A DNA stretch of 64,000 bases from Rhabdophis nuchalis (Eukaryota > Chordata > Lepidosauria > Squamata > Natricidae). The notes beneath the pieces were generated by a model. That model was given only the letters and a program-made list of their open reading frames with translations. It had not been told where the DNA came from and searched no databases. Location of the stretch: positions 45,326,605 to 45,390,604 of the forward strand of contig CM077643.1 in NCBI GenBank assembly GCA_039707465.1, read 5' to 3'. Positions 43,701 to 53,707 of this stretch are shown one piece after another. Numbering within the stretch: the stretch's first letter is position 1; every line of letters starts with the position of its first letter. Both the position numbers and the translations under genes were made by a program.

Positions 43701-44285
43701 GTGATTATGGGAACCTCACGGTGGTCCCATATAACACCTGCCCTGCGCGAGCTGCACTGGCTATCTGTGGCCTTCCGGGTGCGCTGCAAGGTGTTGATCA
43801 CCATCTTTAAAGTGCTCCATGGCTCGGGGCCTAGTTATATGCGAGACCATCTCCTGCCCCATACATCCCTTCGTCCGATCCGCTCCCATAGAGAGGGTCT
43901 TCTCCGGGTGCAGTTTGGCAATGCCCAGGGGAAGGACCTTCTCTGTGGCAGGCCCTACCCTCTAGAACGACCTACCTCCTGATCTCCGTACCACCTCGGA
44001 CCTCCGCCTATTCCGCCAGCATTTAAAAACGCACCTGTTTCAGCAAGCCGGCTTAGGGTAAATCCACCCGATAAATCACTGAGGGTTAGTTATACAAATT
44101 TTTAATTGGAGGGTTTTTAAACTTTATTTTAGCACAGGAGTATTAAGTTTAATAGGGTTTTAGGATGTTTGTATATTTTGTACTGTATATTGTGTCTTTT
44201 TAAATGCCTGTGCGCCGCCCTGGGTCCTATTGGAGATAGGTGCGGAATATAAATTTAATAAAATCTAAAATCTAAATCTAAAGAT
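40752..44285 (+). mobile_element. L2 LINE copy C, essentially full length
   Basis: About 3.5 kb. A GC-rich 5' leader of about 500 bases precedes the endonuclease, then ORF2 and a 3' tail (TGCGCCGCCCTGGGTCC, GGTGCGGAATATAAATTTAA, then AATCTAAA units to about 44285). The 5' boundary lies between 40740 and 40830 and is inferred from where MITE similarity ends. It is the only L2 here with a complete endonuclease domain. Confidence 0.9.
41270..44057 (+). pseudogene. L2 ORF2 with complete endonuclease and reverse transcriptase, frameshifted
   Basis: Residues 1-210 form an APE endonuclease: [14 protein letters not shown] (catalytic Glu), [28 protein letters not shown] and SWSDHALL (catalytic SDH). 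The reverse transcriptase starts near residue 440: [33 protein letters not shown] one-base shift in a G-rich run near 43030 moves the frame; [23 protein letters not shown] [15 protein letters not shown] and YADDTQLYIS follow at 43236-43265. A second shift near 43395, a stop at 43665-43667 (after LPFRCT) and a third shift near 43910 break the C-terminal part. The start at 41270 is the first in-frame Met, just before the endonuclease; translation may begin elsewhere. Not functional. Confidence 0.93.
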
Positions 44286-44818
44286 TTTGAAGAGGCAAAT
44301 TAAAAAAAAAAGTTTTTGCACTGTGCAGACCTCCCAAAAACGGCCCATTTTTCGTGAAAACGGGCCTATTCCCCCCTCCAAAAAAGGGTATGAATAGGCA
44401 TTAGAAGGCTTGTAGAGTGCTCCTGGGGGTTGGAGGGCAAACCTGAGCAAAAAATGGTTCGTTGTTTACTCATTTCTGCCCTCCCCAGCCCCTAGGAGCT
44501 CTCTGGAAGCCTCCTACAGGCTATCCATGGCCATTTGGGTGAAGGGGGCGGGGGTTTGGGAGACAAAAAATGCTGTATTCAGTGTATAAGATGCACCCCA
44601 AAAAGAAGATTTTCAGGCTCTTTTTTGAGGGAGAAAGGCATGTCTTATACTCTGAAAAACATGGTACCTTTATTCCAGCTTCTGAAACCCAGCTGATTCA
44701 GGGTGGCAGCTTGAATTGCTTCTCCTCAGCCCTTTTCCTTTTTTTTTTTCTGGGTAACTTTCATTCAATTGCACGCACACGGCAGTAAACAAGTTAGGAA
44801 CCCACCACTGCTTCAGAA

Positions 44819-45148
44819 CAGAGTGTGAAGCTCCCAAGAGAAAACCCCAATTAATTCACGGCCTCAAGACAAAGTTCAAAAAACATCCATTTATTAGGAT
44901 TAACATCTTGTCTGAGCCTCCGGTGGAGCCAGAACTGAAAATTATTTGATTATTTGAATTTTACCCCCCTATGCCCCCTCCCCTCCACCTGTCATAAATC
45001 AAGTTACTCAATTAGCATTGAAATTAAATCTATGCATGCGCAGTCACAGGTCATCTTGAGATTCCATTCTGACCACAGGAATGTTTGGAATTCACACTTC
45101 TCTATGGCAGCTTGATAATCGTTACGGTGATGGTTTGCAAGCTGACAC
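44819..45148. other. Unassigned stretch
   Basis: Nothing recognised. Confidence 0.5.
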
Positions 45149-45364
45149 AGAGGTGGGTTCCTACCGGTTCGGACAGTTTCGGCTGAGTAGGTAGTAACTC
45201 GGCTGGCCACAGCCCTGAACCAGTTCTATCGGTGGTGCCATAGGCGCCGCCATCTTGTTTTTTGACCTACTGCACATGGCGCACGGCGCACATCAAGTGC
45301 ACATCCATGCAAAGCATGTGTACACTTGAAACAAACCGGCAGTAGAAGAAGCCGGAACTCACCC
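45149..45364. mobile_element. hAT-A element without clear duplication
   Basis: The left end is CAGAGGTGGGTTCCTACCGG and the right part is AGAAGCCGGAACTCACCC. The core GCCGCCATCTTGTTTTTTG matches other copies. The right terminal bases have decayed and no 8 bp duplication is visible. Confidence 0.75.
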
Positions 45365-45505
45365 TTTCTTCAGAAACTGATGTTCAGCAGTCTATTACCT
45401 TCCTTATATATTTCCCTCACAGAACATCAACTAGTGAGCCCAAACTTAGGGTATGTTGCTTGGAATGTTTCCCTCAATAAGTATGTCAAGCACAAGCTCT
45501 GCTTT

Positions 45506-45543
45506 CTACATTAAGGAGTACCAGTTTAATATTTCAAAGTTAA
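45506..45543. repeat. Left copy of a 38 bp direct repeat around a SINE
   Basis: Begins CTACATTAAGGAGTACCAG. It matches 46116-46153 at 36 of 38 bases and is probably the target duplication of the SINE. Confidence 0.85.
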
Positions 45544-45879
45544 GATAAAGATAAAGGTCCCCTTCACACGCATGTGCTAGTTGTTCTGACTCTAGGAGGT
45601 GGTGCTCATCTCCATTTCAAAGCCAAAGAGCCAGACATCTCTGTGGTCATGTGGATGGCATGACTAAGCACCGAATGCACAAGGAACACTGTTACCTTCC
45701 CACCAAAGGAGGTCTCTATTTTTCTACTTGCATTTTACATGCTTTTGAACTGCTAGGTTGGCAGAAGCTGGGCCAAGTAACGGGAGCTCACTCTGTTATG
45801 CGGTGCTAGGGTTTCGAACTGCTGAACTGCCGACCTTCTGATCAACCAGCTTAGCATCTTAGCCATTGAGCTACCAAGT
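45544..45879 (-). mobile_element. Sauria-type SINE, complete
   Basis: The 3' tail GATAAAGATAAAGGTCCCC is at the left. In reverse, the head at the right reads GGACTTGGTAGCTCAATGGC (A-box) with GCAGTTCGAAACCC (B-box). The full length of about 335 bases and flanking 38 bp repeats indicate an intact insertion. The B-box has drifted from the GGTTCGAATCC consensus. Confidence 0.9.
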
Positions 45880-45887
45880 CCCTACAT

Positions 45888-46113
45888 CAGTGGTAGTCAA
45901 CCTAGTCCCTACCGCCCACTAGTGGGCGTTCCAGCTTTCATGGTGGACGGTAGGGGTTTTGCCTGATACTGAAGCACTTTCCTTTTTTAAATGTAATTGA
46001 CTTCCTTACTTTATAAATCACCATTACTGTGAAACCGGTGGGTGGTTAGAAAATTTTACTACTAACAGAGATATAAAAGTGGGCAGTAGGTATAAAAAGC
46101 TTGTCTACCCCTG
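45888..46113. mobile_element. hAT-B element in the SINE's target duplication
   Basis: The ends are CAGTGGTAGTCAACC and GCTTGTCTACCCCTG, with perfect CCCTACAT duplications at 45880-45887 and 46114-46121. The site spans the junction of the SINE head and its right target repeat, so this hAT came after the SINE. Confidence 0.93.
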
Positions 46114-46115
46114 CC

Positions 46116-46153
46116 CTACATTAAGGAGTATCAGCTTAATATTTCAAAGTTAA
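46116..46153. repeat. Right copy of the 38 bp direct repeat
   Basis: Begins CTACATTAAGGAGTATCAG and ends TTTCAAAGTTAA. Its first bases are shared with the hAT-B duplication. Confidence 0.85.
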
Positions 46154-46425
46154 TAGAAGGTAAAGCCAAAGCCCTAAACAAATGTGTTGGAAATGTAGAA
46201 GTAGGGATGGCCAAGCCAGTGAAAACAAGGACAATCTCTACATTTGACAAGGCTTCCCATTTTTTTGTGCAGTTTTCATACAGGAATTAACCTTTCCAAA
46301 ACCACAAATTATTAGTTATAGAAATCAAAGTTGACAAGGTAGCACATTCTTCAAAAGTGCTAGTAGTTTTTCAATATCTCATGTAAAACATGGATTCTTT
46401 CCTGGTATTTATTTTAAAAAAATGT
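46154..46425. other. Unassigned stretch
   Basis: Nothing recognised. Confidence 0.5.
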
Positions 46426-46732
46426 GCTAGTGGTTCCCGACTCTAGGGGGCTGTGCTCATCTCCATTTCAAAGCCGAAGAGCCAGCACTGTTCAAAGACA
46501 TCTCTGTGGTCATGTGGCTGGCATGATTAAACGCTTACCTTCCCACCAAAGGTGGTCCCTATTTTTCTACCTGCATTTTTACATGCTTTCAAACTGCTAG
46601 GTTGGCAGAAGCTGGGACAAGTAACAGGCGCTCACTCTGTTATGCGACACTAGGGGTTTGAACTGCTGAACTGCCAACGTTTCTGATCGACAAGCTCAGG
46701 GTCTTAGCCACTGAGCTACCACTATTAGATTT
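46426..46732 (-). mobile_element. Sauria-type SINE
   Basis: CTAGGGGGCTGTGCTCATCT, GTGGTCATGTGGCTGGCATG and, in reverse, the head GTGGTAGCTCAGTGGCTAAG. The extreme 3' AAGGTAAAGG tail is missing. Confidence 0.87.
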
Positions 46733-46961
46733 CTTTAAACTGGCACCTTTTTTCAGAAGGGTGCAAAGTGTTCCATCATGGAAAAGTGATTCCAATCTTG
46801 AAACAGGCGATTTGAACGTTCTGTATGTGAACCAACCCTAACATTGGTTGTTGATCTAATTCCAGAACATTTGAAATGGGTCCATTTCAGGATCAAAGTA
46901 TTCCTTCTTCTTCTATTGCCTCCAAATTTCTGAGGGCAAAAAAGTGTTAACCAAAGCAATT
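46733..46961. other. Unassigned stretch
   Basis: Nothing recognised. Confidence 0.5.
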
Positions 46962-47082
46962 TTATTTATTTATTTTTTTATTTAATTTATATACCGCCCT
47001 TCTCCCTCTCGGGATTCAGCCACAGTAAAAACCGAAAATACAAAAGTTAAAATAACATATTAATATATATTAAATAATATAA

Positions 47083-47127
47083 TAATAATAATAATAATAA
47101 TAATAGTTATTGTTATTGTTATTGTTA

Positions 47128-47198
<71 letters not shown>

Positions 47199-47201
47199 TT
47201 A
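47083..47201. repeat. AAT/TTA and TTATTG trinucleotide-type array
   Basis: AAT units (47083-47105), four TTATTG units, then about 23 TTA units. It corresponds to the tail of the inner L2. Confidence 0.93.
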
Positions 47202-47497
47202 ATTTATAACCTGCTCTCTCTCCCCGAACTCGAGGCGGGGCACAGGGAATTTAAAATACAAATAAAAACCACAAACATAATACAATGTTAAAACGAATTA
47301 AACTAAAACCCTGTGCTAAAATCCCATATAAAAACTAAAACTAAGCCCCTAAAAACCCTAAAAACAGTTTAATTACCCTAGGCCGGCCAAGCAGAAGAAG
47401 TGTGTTTTTAATTTTTGACGGAAGGAGCGGAGGTCCGTGGTTGTTCTGATTTCGGGGGGAAGGCCGTTCTAGAGGGTCGGGCCCGCCACAGAGAATT
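47202..47497 (-). mobile_element. Inner L2 LINE 3' end
   Basis: The tail GAACTCGAGGCGGGGCACAG is at the left. Then GGCCGGCCAAGCAGAAGAAG and GACGGAAGGAGCGGAGGTCC match L2-B closely. It stops at GCCCGCCACAGAGA, a 5' truncation. Confidence 0.85.
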
Positions 47498-47640
47498 TGG
47501 CCCATAATTTAAAACCCAATGCTTAAACCCAATTAAAACAAAGCTATGACAGGCCGGCTGCATGAAATAGATGTGTCTTCAGGGCCCGACGGAAGAGACG
47601 TAGGTCTGAGATCGTACGTAATTGAATTCAATGCCTTTAC

Positions 47641-48225
47641 AAAAAATAAAACTCCAATTCCCTTCGCAAATAGATTGCTAGGGGTAACCAAGCTTTTACA
47701 AAACAGGGCGAAGAATCAGAAATTCAAGAATTATAAGGAAATGGAGGAAAACATGCCAATAAATAAATATCAATGTATTTCTTAGCAAGATTTTTTATAC
47801 CTCGCAGGATTCTGGGCAGCAGATAAAACATAAAAACAACCCTTCCAAGACACCTATTTCCACCCATTTAGTTAATATAAACAAGAAGATCCTTAATATT
47901 TTCAGCTGGGCCTTGACATCAAAGACCTGCTTTAATGAATAGTGTTGACTGCTTCCCTAAATGCCAAGAGCGAGGGTGCAAACTGTATCTCTGGAACGGC
48001 ATATTGCATAGTGTTGAAGCAAACATTGAGAAGACTTGCCTTTCCAGCCCATGTGCTTCTTGCTTCCCATGATGGAGAAGCCTTGAGCAGATCCACTCTA
48101 GCTCAAAACTTCTCCATCCTGGGAAGAGAGAGAAAAAAATGGTTTTGGACAAGTCAGTCCCTAATGTAACCTGGCAGTACTGTGTTGCCAAACCTATAGA
48201 ACTGGAAGCGGCATGCAGGGCCATC
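47641..48225. other. Unassigned stretch
   Basis: Nothing recognised. Confidence 0.5.
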
Positions 48226-48233
48226 CCATATGG

Positions 48234-48368
48234 CAGGGGTCCCCAACCTTTGCAACTTTAAGTCTGAAGGACTTCAGCTCCCAGAATTCTCCAGCCAGCA
48301 AAGCTGGCTGGAGAATTCTGCGAGCTGAAGTCCTTCAGACTTAAAGTTGCAAAAGTTGGGGACCCCTG
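48234..48368. mobile_element. MITE-P palindromic element, near-perfect
   Basis: The ends are CAGGGGTCCCCAACCTTTGC and AGTTGGGGACCCCTG. The flanks CCATATGG and CCATACGG match at 7 of 8. The centre, CCAGCCAGCAAAGCTGGCTGG, pairs across a short loop. It is 135 bases, with only a few mismatches between arms. Confidence 0.92.
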
Positions 48369-48376
48369 CCATACGG

Positions 48377-49488
48377 GATGCACAGCTTCGCTGGCTCCTC
48401 TTTCATGTTCCTTTGGCCATATGCATGCTGGCCACACTGCTGGGCTTCCAGCGTACACATGCATGAGGGCCAGCAGTTCAGCGGGTTATAAGTCCCTTCC
48501 TTCAGTACCATTTTAATTTTGAATGGTCACTGATTGATTGGTCATAACTTGAGGACTACCTGAATTATAAAAAAACACAAAACCAGTATCATTGAATGAT
48601 TTTTGTAGCATTTTAATAAATTCCCCTTGGTAATTCTCATCTCGGTAGGAATATTTTGAGAGTTAGAATATATTTTAGCACACATGGCAATCTTTAAGTC
48701 AATTGAAATGCCTCCATAGTGTTGATTAATGGATACATGTGTCACTACCCAATGAAAAAACATTTTTGCCCAATGTTGGGTAAGTTAACCAGGGTTGAGA
48801 CGTGGTGAACCAGAGCGACTAACGCTGTTTCTATCCCATGCCTGGGTCTACATTTCCAGTGAAAAAGGATTTGGCCAAGGATTAAGGAGAGGGATTTGAT
48901 ATCAGACTTCAGATAGCTTAGAGGCAGTCCCTCAGAACATCTTTAATACTGCATCACAGGGAAAGATTAAAATCAAAGTCTGGACACTGTTGGGAACTTA
49001 TTCTTTGAATTGCTTGAAAATGGAACAGACTATCTTGCAAGTTCTTTGCTGGAAACAGTTAACAGGTTGGATAGCTATCTCCCAGAGAGACTAGGACAGG
49101 GCTAAACAACTCTCTAATTGTTTTGTTGGCATCGCCCATCGGGTCCAGACAAAATAGGCAAAGGCAAAGGATCATGGGAAATGTATTTCTTTCTTTTTTT
49201 GAAAAAGTTTTTTTTAATTTTATTTTAATTTCATACATATAACCACAAGTATACCATTACTTCTGAATAGAAATTGTTTTATATTGTCCATTATTATATC
49301 ATTCCCTTGACCCAGAAGTGCTATCATTTGCTCTTCTGCTTTCATGCACCATATTGTACCCTATTTCACCGCTGTCCTCTCTCCTCTCCCTCTCTCCCCC
49401 TCCCTTTCCCCTTCCTTCCCTCTGCCATCCCTCTCTTCTCTACTTCCCTTTCCTCTCCTTTCTATTTATGGGGAATGTATTCCTAAAG
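48377..49488. other. Mostly unassigned; T-rich and CT-rich segments
   Basis: 48484-48560 resembles the end of a degenerate DNA element (CATAACTTGAGGACTACCTG). 49190-49260 is T-rich and 49370-49465 is a CT-rich polypyrimidine segment, perhaps part of an antisense L1. The rest is unassigned. Confidence 0.4.
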
Positions 49489-49496
49489 GTCTAGAA

Positions 49497-49705
49497 CAGT
49501 GGTAGTCAACCTGGTCCCTACCGCCCACTAGTGGGCGTTCCAGCTTTCATGGTGGGTGGTAGTCCAATACTGAAGCACTTTCCTTTTTTTAATTTAATTG
49601 ACTTCCCTACTTTATAAATCACCATTACTGTGGAACCGGTGGGCGGTTAGAAAATTTTACTACTAATAAAATTTTTGGTAGGTATAAAAAGGTTGACTAC
49701 CCCTG
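49497..49705. mobile_element. hAT-B element
   Basis: The ends are CAGTGGTAGTCAACC and GGTTGACTACCCCTG, near-perfect inverses. Perfect GTCTAGAA duplications lie at 49489-49496 and 49706-49713. CCCACTAGTGGGCG is a subterminal palindrome. Confidence 0.95.
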
Positions 49706-49713
49706 GTCTAGAA

Positions 49714-51454
49714 GGCACCTGCTTACCATCCTGGTTGTAGATTTCTTGCCTCCAGCAAAACGCTTCCCTTGATACCTTGGGCAGCTCTTTCAAACTCTGG
49801 AATTCTAGAGTTTGACGAATTTGGCCTGTGATATCTAAGCATGGGGTATAAAAGACCAGACGTGGGGTGATGCAACCTGTTGCAAACATTAATCGACCAG
49901 CTGCTGGTTCGGGTCTGTCCTTGCCAGAAAACATCAGAGGTTTTCAAAGTGCTGCTTCTCCACCCCCACCCCCTCACCCCCCGCTTTGGGGAGCCCTTTT
50001 ACCCTGAAATGAACTCTCTTCCCATCTTTGCTTTGGCTGGAAAGTGGATGACTTAATTAGCAGGGCCTGCAGAGTGCTGGGGTGACAATCTGTCCCACCA
50101 GGGTGCAGGTTTGCTGGGGAAGGGGTATTTCTTTCAAGGGACCGGGTGTACATGTGGTATCATTTTTCTCTCTTATTCAGAACATGCACGTCCAAATGAA
50201 TAACAGTTTTTACAAGCCCCGCGGGGGCCTCTTGATGATAAAAAGAAATCTGCTCTCTCTCTCTTTTTATAAAGGAGGTTGGTGGTGGTGGGGGATGAAG
50301 GCTAAGGGGTGGGTGGGAGGACACCAAACCATAAAGCGTCTCTCCAGGAGAAAGACACTTGACTTCTGACCTTTCCTCAAAGGCACCTGTGTCAGCTTTT
50401 AAACCTCACCAACAGCAATTATCCACTTTCAACGTGAAGTGTTTAAACCTTGGACCACATTAATGGAGCTTAGTATAGAAGGCGTGCCATTGCCAACTTC
50501 CTGATTGGGCCATTTGGGGTGGGTGGCATGTGGGGTTGGGGGGGATGAAGAGTGAGAGATGTCTTGACACAACTGAGAGTCTAGGAATCGGGCAGGAGAT
50601 GAATCGGTTTCTCCTCCCTGACAGCTTCAGACAAAAGGAGCTTTTCAGCCACCTGGTCTATGTCTCCTGCACCTGCAGGAGCCCCGTATGTGCTGGGTGG
50701 GTGGGTGGGGGGAACGGACTGCTTTTGTGCTCCCTCGCCTTGATCCTTTTGTTTGCAAGTATCTCTCTACAGCCACCCCAGGTCACTTAATAGCCCTTCA
50801 GAGAGAGACAAAAGCCGAGAGGATTCACAATGCCTCCCCCCTCCTCCCGTGGCTGCCCGCCATGGCGTAATGACCCTTTCTCTCTTGGATTACAGGGATT
50901 TTCATTTAATTGAGGGTGGGAAGGGGAGGGGAAACATGGAAGTGGGCAGCGAGAGAAAGGAAGACCTAATTGACTCTGGATTTGTGTTCTCTGGACAGCA
51001 AATGGAACTGTCATGGCCTTCTCAGCTCGCTGATGTTATAATCTCGCCAGGCTCTCAGACAGAGGAGAGACGCCCAAGAACGTGAGGTCTTTCGTCCTGC
51101 TGCCATTGTGTGGCTGGTGTTTTTATGTCTCTCCAGGGCCTAATATTTTCTTTCAACACTTCACAAACTTGCATACATACAAGCACATACAGCTACCCCT
51201 AGGAACAGCCATCAGCCCGCCATCTAAAATAGGGACGTACAATTTAATCCGCTAAGACAAATGTGTGCCTGCTTGTTAACAGCTGCTTCTGACTTGTATT
51301 ATTTAATATCACAGAAGGGAGAAATTATTAAAGTCTGGTGAAATAATATTAAGGGAACTTGATCAATTTAATTTTGATGAAATTGGAACTGGTCAAGTCT
51401 AGTCCTTTCTTTGGCCAGTATTTGGAGTCTGGATATAACGTGATGAACTAAGTC
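49714..51454. other. Repeat-poor 1.7 kb stretch, possible conserved non-coding DNA
   Basis: No transposon recognised over 1.7 kb, the longest such interval here. GC content varies and there are no simple arrays. Segments such as GGTGAAATAATATTAAGGGA, and TAATTAGC-like and GCAATTA motifs near 50050 and 50410, look like homeodomain-type sites. No exon is evident. Confidence 0.5.
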
Positions 51455-52255
51455 CACATTTCAAGATGGCGGCGCGCTTAGGCGCAGCGGCTTTGAGCTC
51501 CTGGTGTCACAGCAGAGTTAGACAAAAACTAGTCTATACCCACAGGGAGTTATTAAGTCATTATTAACTTATTATTAAAGATAAAGATCTTCTAGTCAAC
51601 TCGATATTACCAGCGACTTCCAGCAGTCTCATAATATACCGAGTGACACAGTAAGACTGCCAGGCTCTCCATGGATCGTTGTTTGGCCTAGGAGGCAGCG
51701 AAGGAAGCCGGAGCGGAGGCGGGGATGCAGAGCAGGTTTGCTAGTTCGATTATGGAAGCAGCCTCACAGACCAGCATTGCCAAGCATTTCTTAACCAACT
51801 CTGGATCCTTTGTCCACAAAACCGATGAACTGGAGCTATGGATGGCAGCGAATGGGCTCATTGGTGACTGCTGTGTGATGATCATCACAGAGACCTGGCT
51901 TCATCCACTTGTACCGGATGCGTCTGTGGAGCTAACTAGCTGCACCACACACCGCTTTGACAGAGACAACAACTCTGGTGGAAGCAAGGGTGGAGGACTG
52001 TGTATTTACACCCATGATAACTGGTGTACTAGCGGTGGAGTTGCTTGTGCGCACTGTTCTGCAGACGTGGAATTTCCAACTGTCATTTGTCGGCCATTTT
52101 AACTGCCTGGAGAGATTTCTGTTATGGTTGTCACTGCTGTCTGTATTCCACCTGATGCAAATGTTAGCACAACGCTCAAACCAATTTCATTGTAATTTTA
52201 TTTTATTTTATTACAATGACAATAAAGATTATTCTTATTCTTATTATTCTTATTT
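51455..52255 (+). mobile_element. Internally deleted LINE (APE endonuclease type)
   Basis: The 5' part (AAGATGGCGGC at 51463-51473, GC-rich leader) and part of an endonuclease are joined directly to a 3' end (CCAATTTCATTGTAATTTTA, ACAATGACAATAAAG, then ATTCTT units). The reverse transcriptase is absent. The same 3' end occurs alone at 58974. The clade may be Rex1/L2-related; I am unsure. Confidence 0.75.
51725..52102 (+). pseudogene. LINE endonuclease N-terminal fragment
   Basis: The frame gives WMAANGLIGDCCVMIITETW (with the catalytic Glu of ITETW), THRFDRDNNSGGSKGGGLCI and YTHDNW, ending at a stop after VICRPF. The GDFN and SDH motifs of a complete APE domain are missing. Downstream in another frame, VxAVCIPPDANVST-like codons precede the deletion point near 52165. 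Of its roughly 126 residues, the first 40 have no known motif. With no reverse transcriptase it cannot move itself. Confidence 0.75.
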
Positions 52256-52600
52256 GACCCTCGGGTTGCACATCCTACCCAGATCTACAGTAAGTCTCCT
52301 GAAAATTAGTTGGCCAGGGGTGCTTGAGTAATATCCCCTTGCTAGACTTAATGGAGATTAAATTCTGACATATTGAATATGTGACAGTGAGATGGACAGA
52401 AAATCAATGTAATAAATATCTGTGGAGAAACACCCACTGGTGCAATTAGAATGTTTCTCTGTGTGTGCATATTATTTCTAACTTCAGGTAGGACATAAAA
52501 ATGCAGAATATGTATAGGTGAAAAAATCCTTCACACACATCATCTAGTTTTTCAGGGAGAAAGGAGACTGTCCTTTTCTTTGAGAAGTCATTTTTCCAAG

Positions 52601-52607
<7 letters not shown>
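52256..52607. other. Unassigned stretch
   Basis: Nothing recognised. Confidence 0.5.

Positions 52608-52642
<35 letters not shown>
52608..52642. repeat. TG dinucleotide array
   Basis: About 17 TG units after ATATATAT. Confidence 0.96.
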
Positions 52643-52644
<2 letters not shown>

Positions 52645-52651
52645 AAATAGA

Positions 52652-52714
52652 TAGGAGGGAGGGATAGAGATAGATGATAGAGGACAGATAGATAGATTGA
52701 TGACATATAGAAAG

Positions 52715-52786
<72 letters not shown>

Positions 52787-52872
52787 TGATGGATGATGGA
52801 TGATGGAAGATAGATAGATAGATGGATGGATGGATGGATGGATGGATGGATGGATGGATGGATGGATGGATG

Positions 52873-52945
<73 letters not shown>

Positions 52946-52946
52946 G

Positions 52947-52988
<42 letters not shown>
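52652..52988. repeat. Compound GATA/GGAT/GGCA array (Bkm-like)
   Basis: GATA about 17 units (52716-52785), GGAT about 13 units (52821-52873), GATA about 18 units (52873-52944), GGCA about 10 units (52946-52988). GATA arrays of the Bkm type are known from snakes and are abundant on the W chromosome, but they also occur on autosomes, so no chromosome is implied. Confidence 0.96.
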
Positions 52989-52989
<1 letters not shown>

Positions 52990-53007
52990 ATATTGGCATT
53001 TCATTAT

Positions 53008-53212
53008 GAGCCAGTTTGATGTAGAGGTTAAGGTATCACTTTAGAAATTGGTAAAATGTGAATTCTAGTCTTGCCTTGGGCACGAAGCTAGTGGTGTGAC
53101 CTTGGGCCAGTCACTTTCTCTCGGCCCTAGGAAGGAGGTATTAGCAACCACTTCTGAAATCTTGCCAAGAATCCTGGCCATATCAAGGCAGTCTCTGATA
53201 ATCAGACATGCT
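53008..53212 (+). mobile_element. tRNA-derived SINE, second family
   Basis: GAGCCAGTTTGATGTAGAGG then TTAAGG (A-box region) and GTGAATTCTAGTC (B-box-like), followed by CTTGGGCCAGTCACTTTCTC. The same family, reversed, is at 61378. Unlike the Sauria-type SINE, its tail does not look BovB-like. Confidence 0.75.
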
Positions 53213-53691
53213 TTTACTGAAGATTTTTTTTTAAAAAAATCACTTTTGGTTTACACAGGATTCTATGGTCCCATTTCTTCTGTCATGAAGTAGAGGAAAT
53301 TCCTCAATGTTGAGTCCATGTACCTTTCCAGCATTTCAGGTAACAGCATTTGCCATTCCTACCTGGAGATGCCAGTAACCAAAAACAGATCATTCTGCAC
53401 CCAAGACACTTCTTCTTTTCATGACTCTTCCACTGATGGGTTAGACATCCTTATGACCTTATGAGCTAAAACCCACAGGTCTATGCATGAGCTTTGAAAG
53501 AAGGGCTTTGTGATGCACAGAAACACACCAAACAGCCATATATATATATATATATTCCCAAACTGTCACAGCTGCTTCTGAAACGGCCTCCAGAGCTGCA
53601 GTTGGAAGCCTCTTCGGAAGGAGCCACAGGAGCTTTAAAGTTTTAATTGTTAAAAGTTTTAACCATTCAAAACCTGGAAGCAGCTTCCACG
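53213..53691. other. Unassigned stretch with a short TA run
   Basis: TA units at about 53538-53556. Nothing else recognised. Confidence 0.5.
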
Positions 53692-53707
53692 GTATCTATG
53701 CGAAACT

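Larger units (their letters stand above)
40695..44664. mobile_element. TA-flanked MITE (ATAAGACGCACC type) holding an L2
   Basis: The left end is CCTTATTTTTTGGATTATAA then GACGCACC. The right end, read in reverse, is CCATGTTTTTCAGAGTATAA then GACATGCC. TA flanks both sides, as expected of Tc1/mariner-type integration. The right arm runs from about 44290. Confidence 0.7.
40566..44810. mobile_element. hAT-A element enlarged by nested insertions
   Basis: The ends are CAGTGGTGGATTCC and GGAACCCACCACTG, with perfect CTTCAGAA duplications at 40558-40565 and 44811-44818. The hAT itself is only about 280 bases; the rest is a MITE and an L2 inserted in sequence. Confidence 0.92.
46962..47620 (-). mobile_element. 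L2 LINE 3' end split by a second L2
   Basis: The outer copy has its tail at 46962-47085 (TATATACCGCCCTTCTCCC) and resumes near 47498 with CCCAATTAAAACAAAGCTAT and GACAGGCCGGCTGCATG, to about 47620. The inner L2 occupies the gap. Confidence 0.8.

Noticed and set aside
47546..47785. 79-codon open frame (+)
   Set aside because: Starts in reverse-strand L2 sequence and runs into unrelated DNA.
52652..52988. Regular array as CRISPR
   Set aside because: No spacers; simple tetramers in a vertebrate context.
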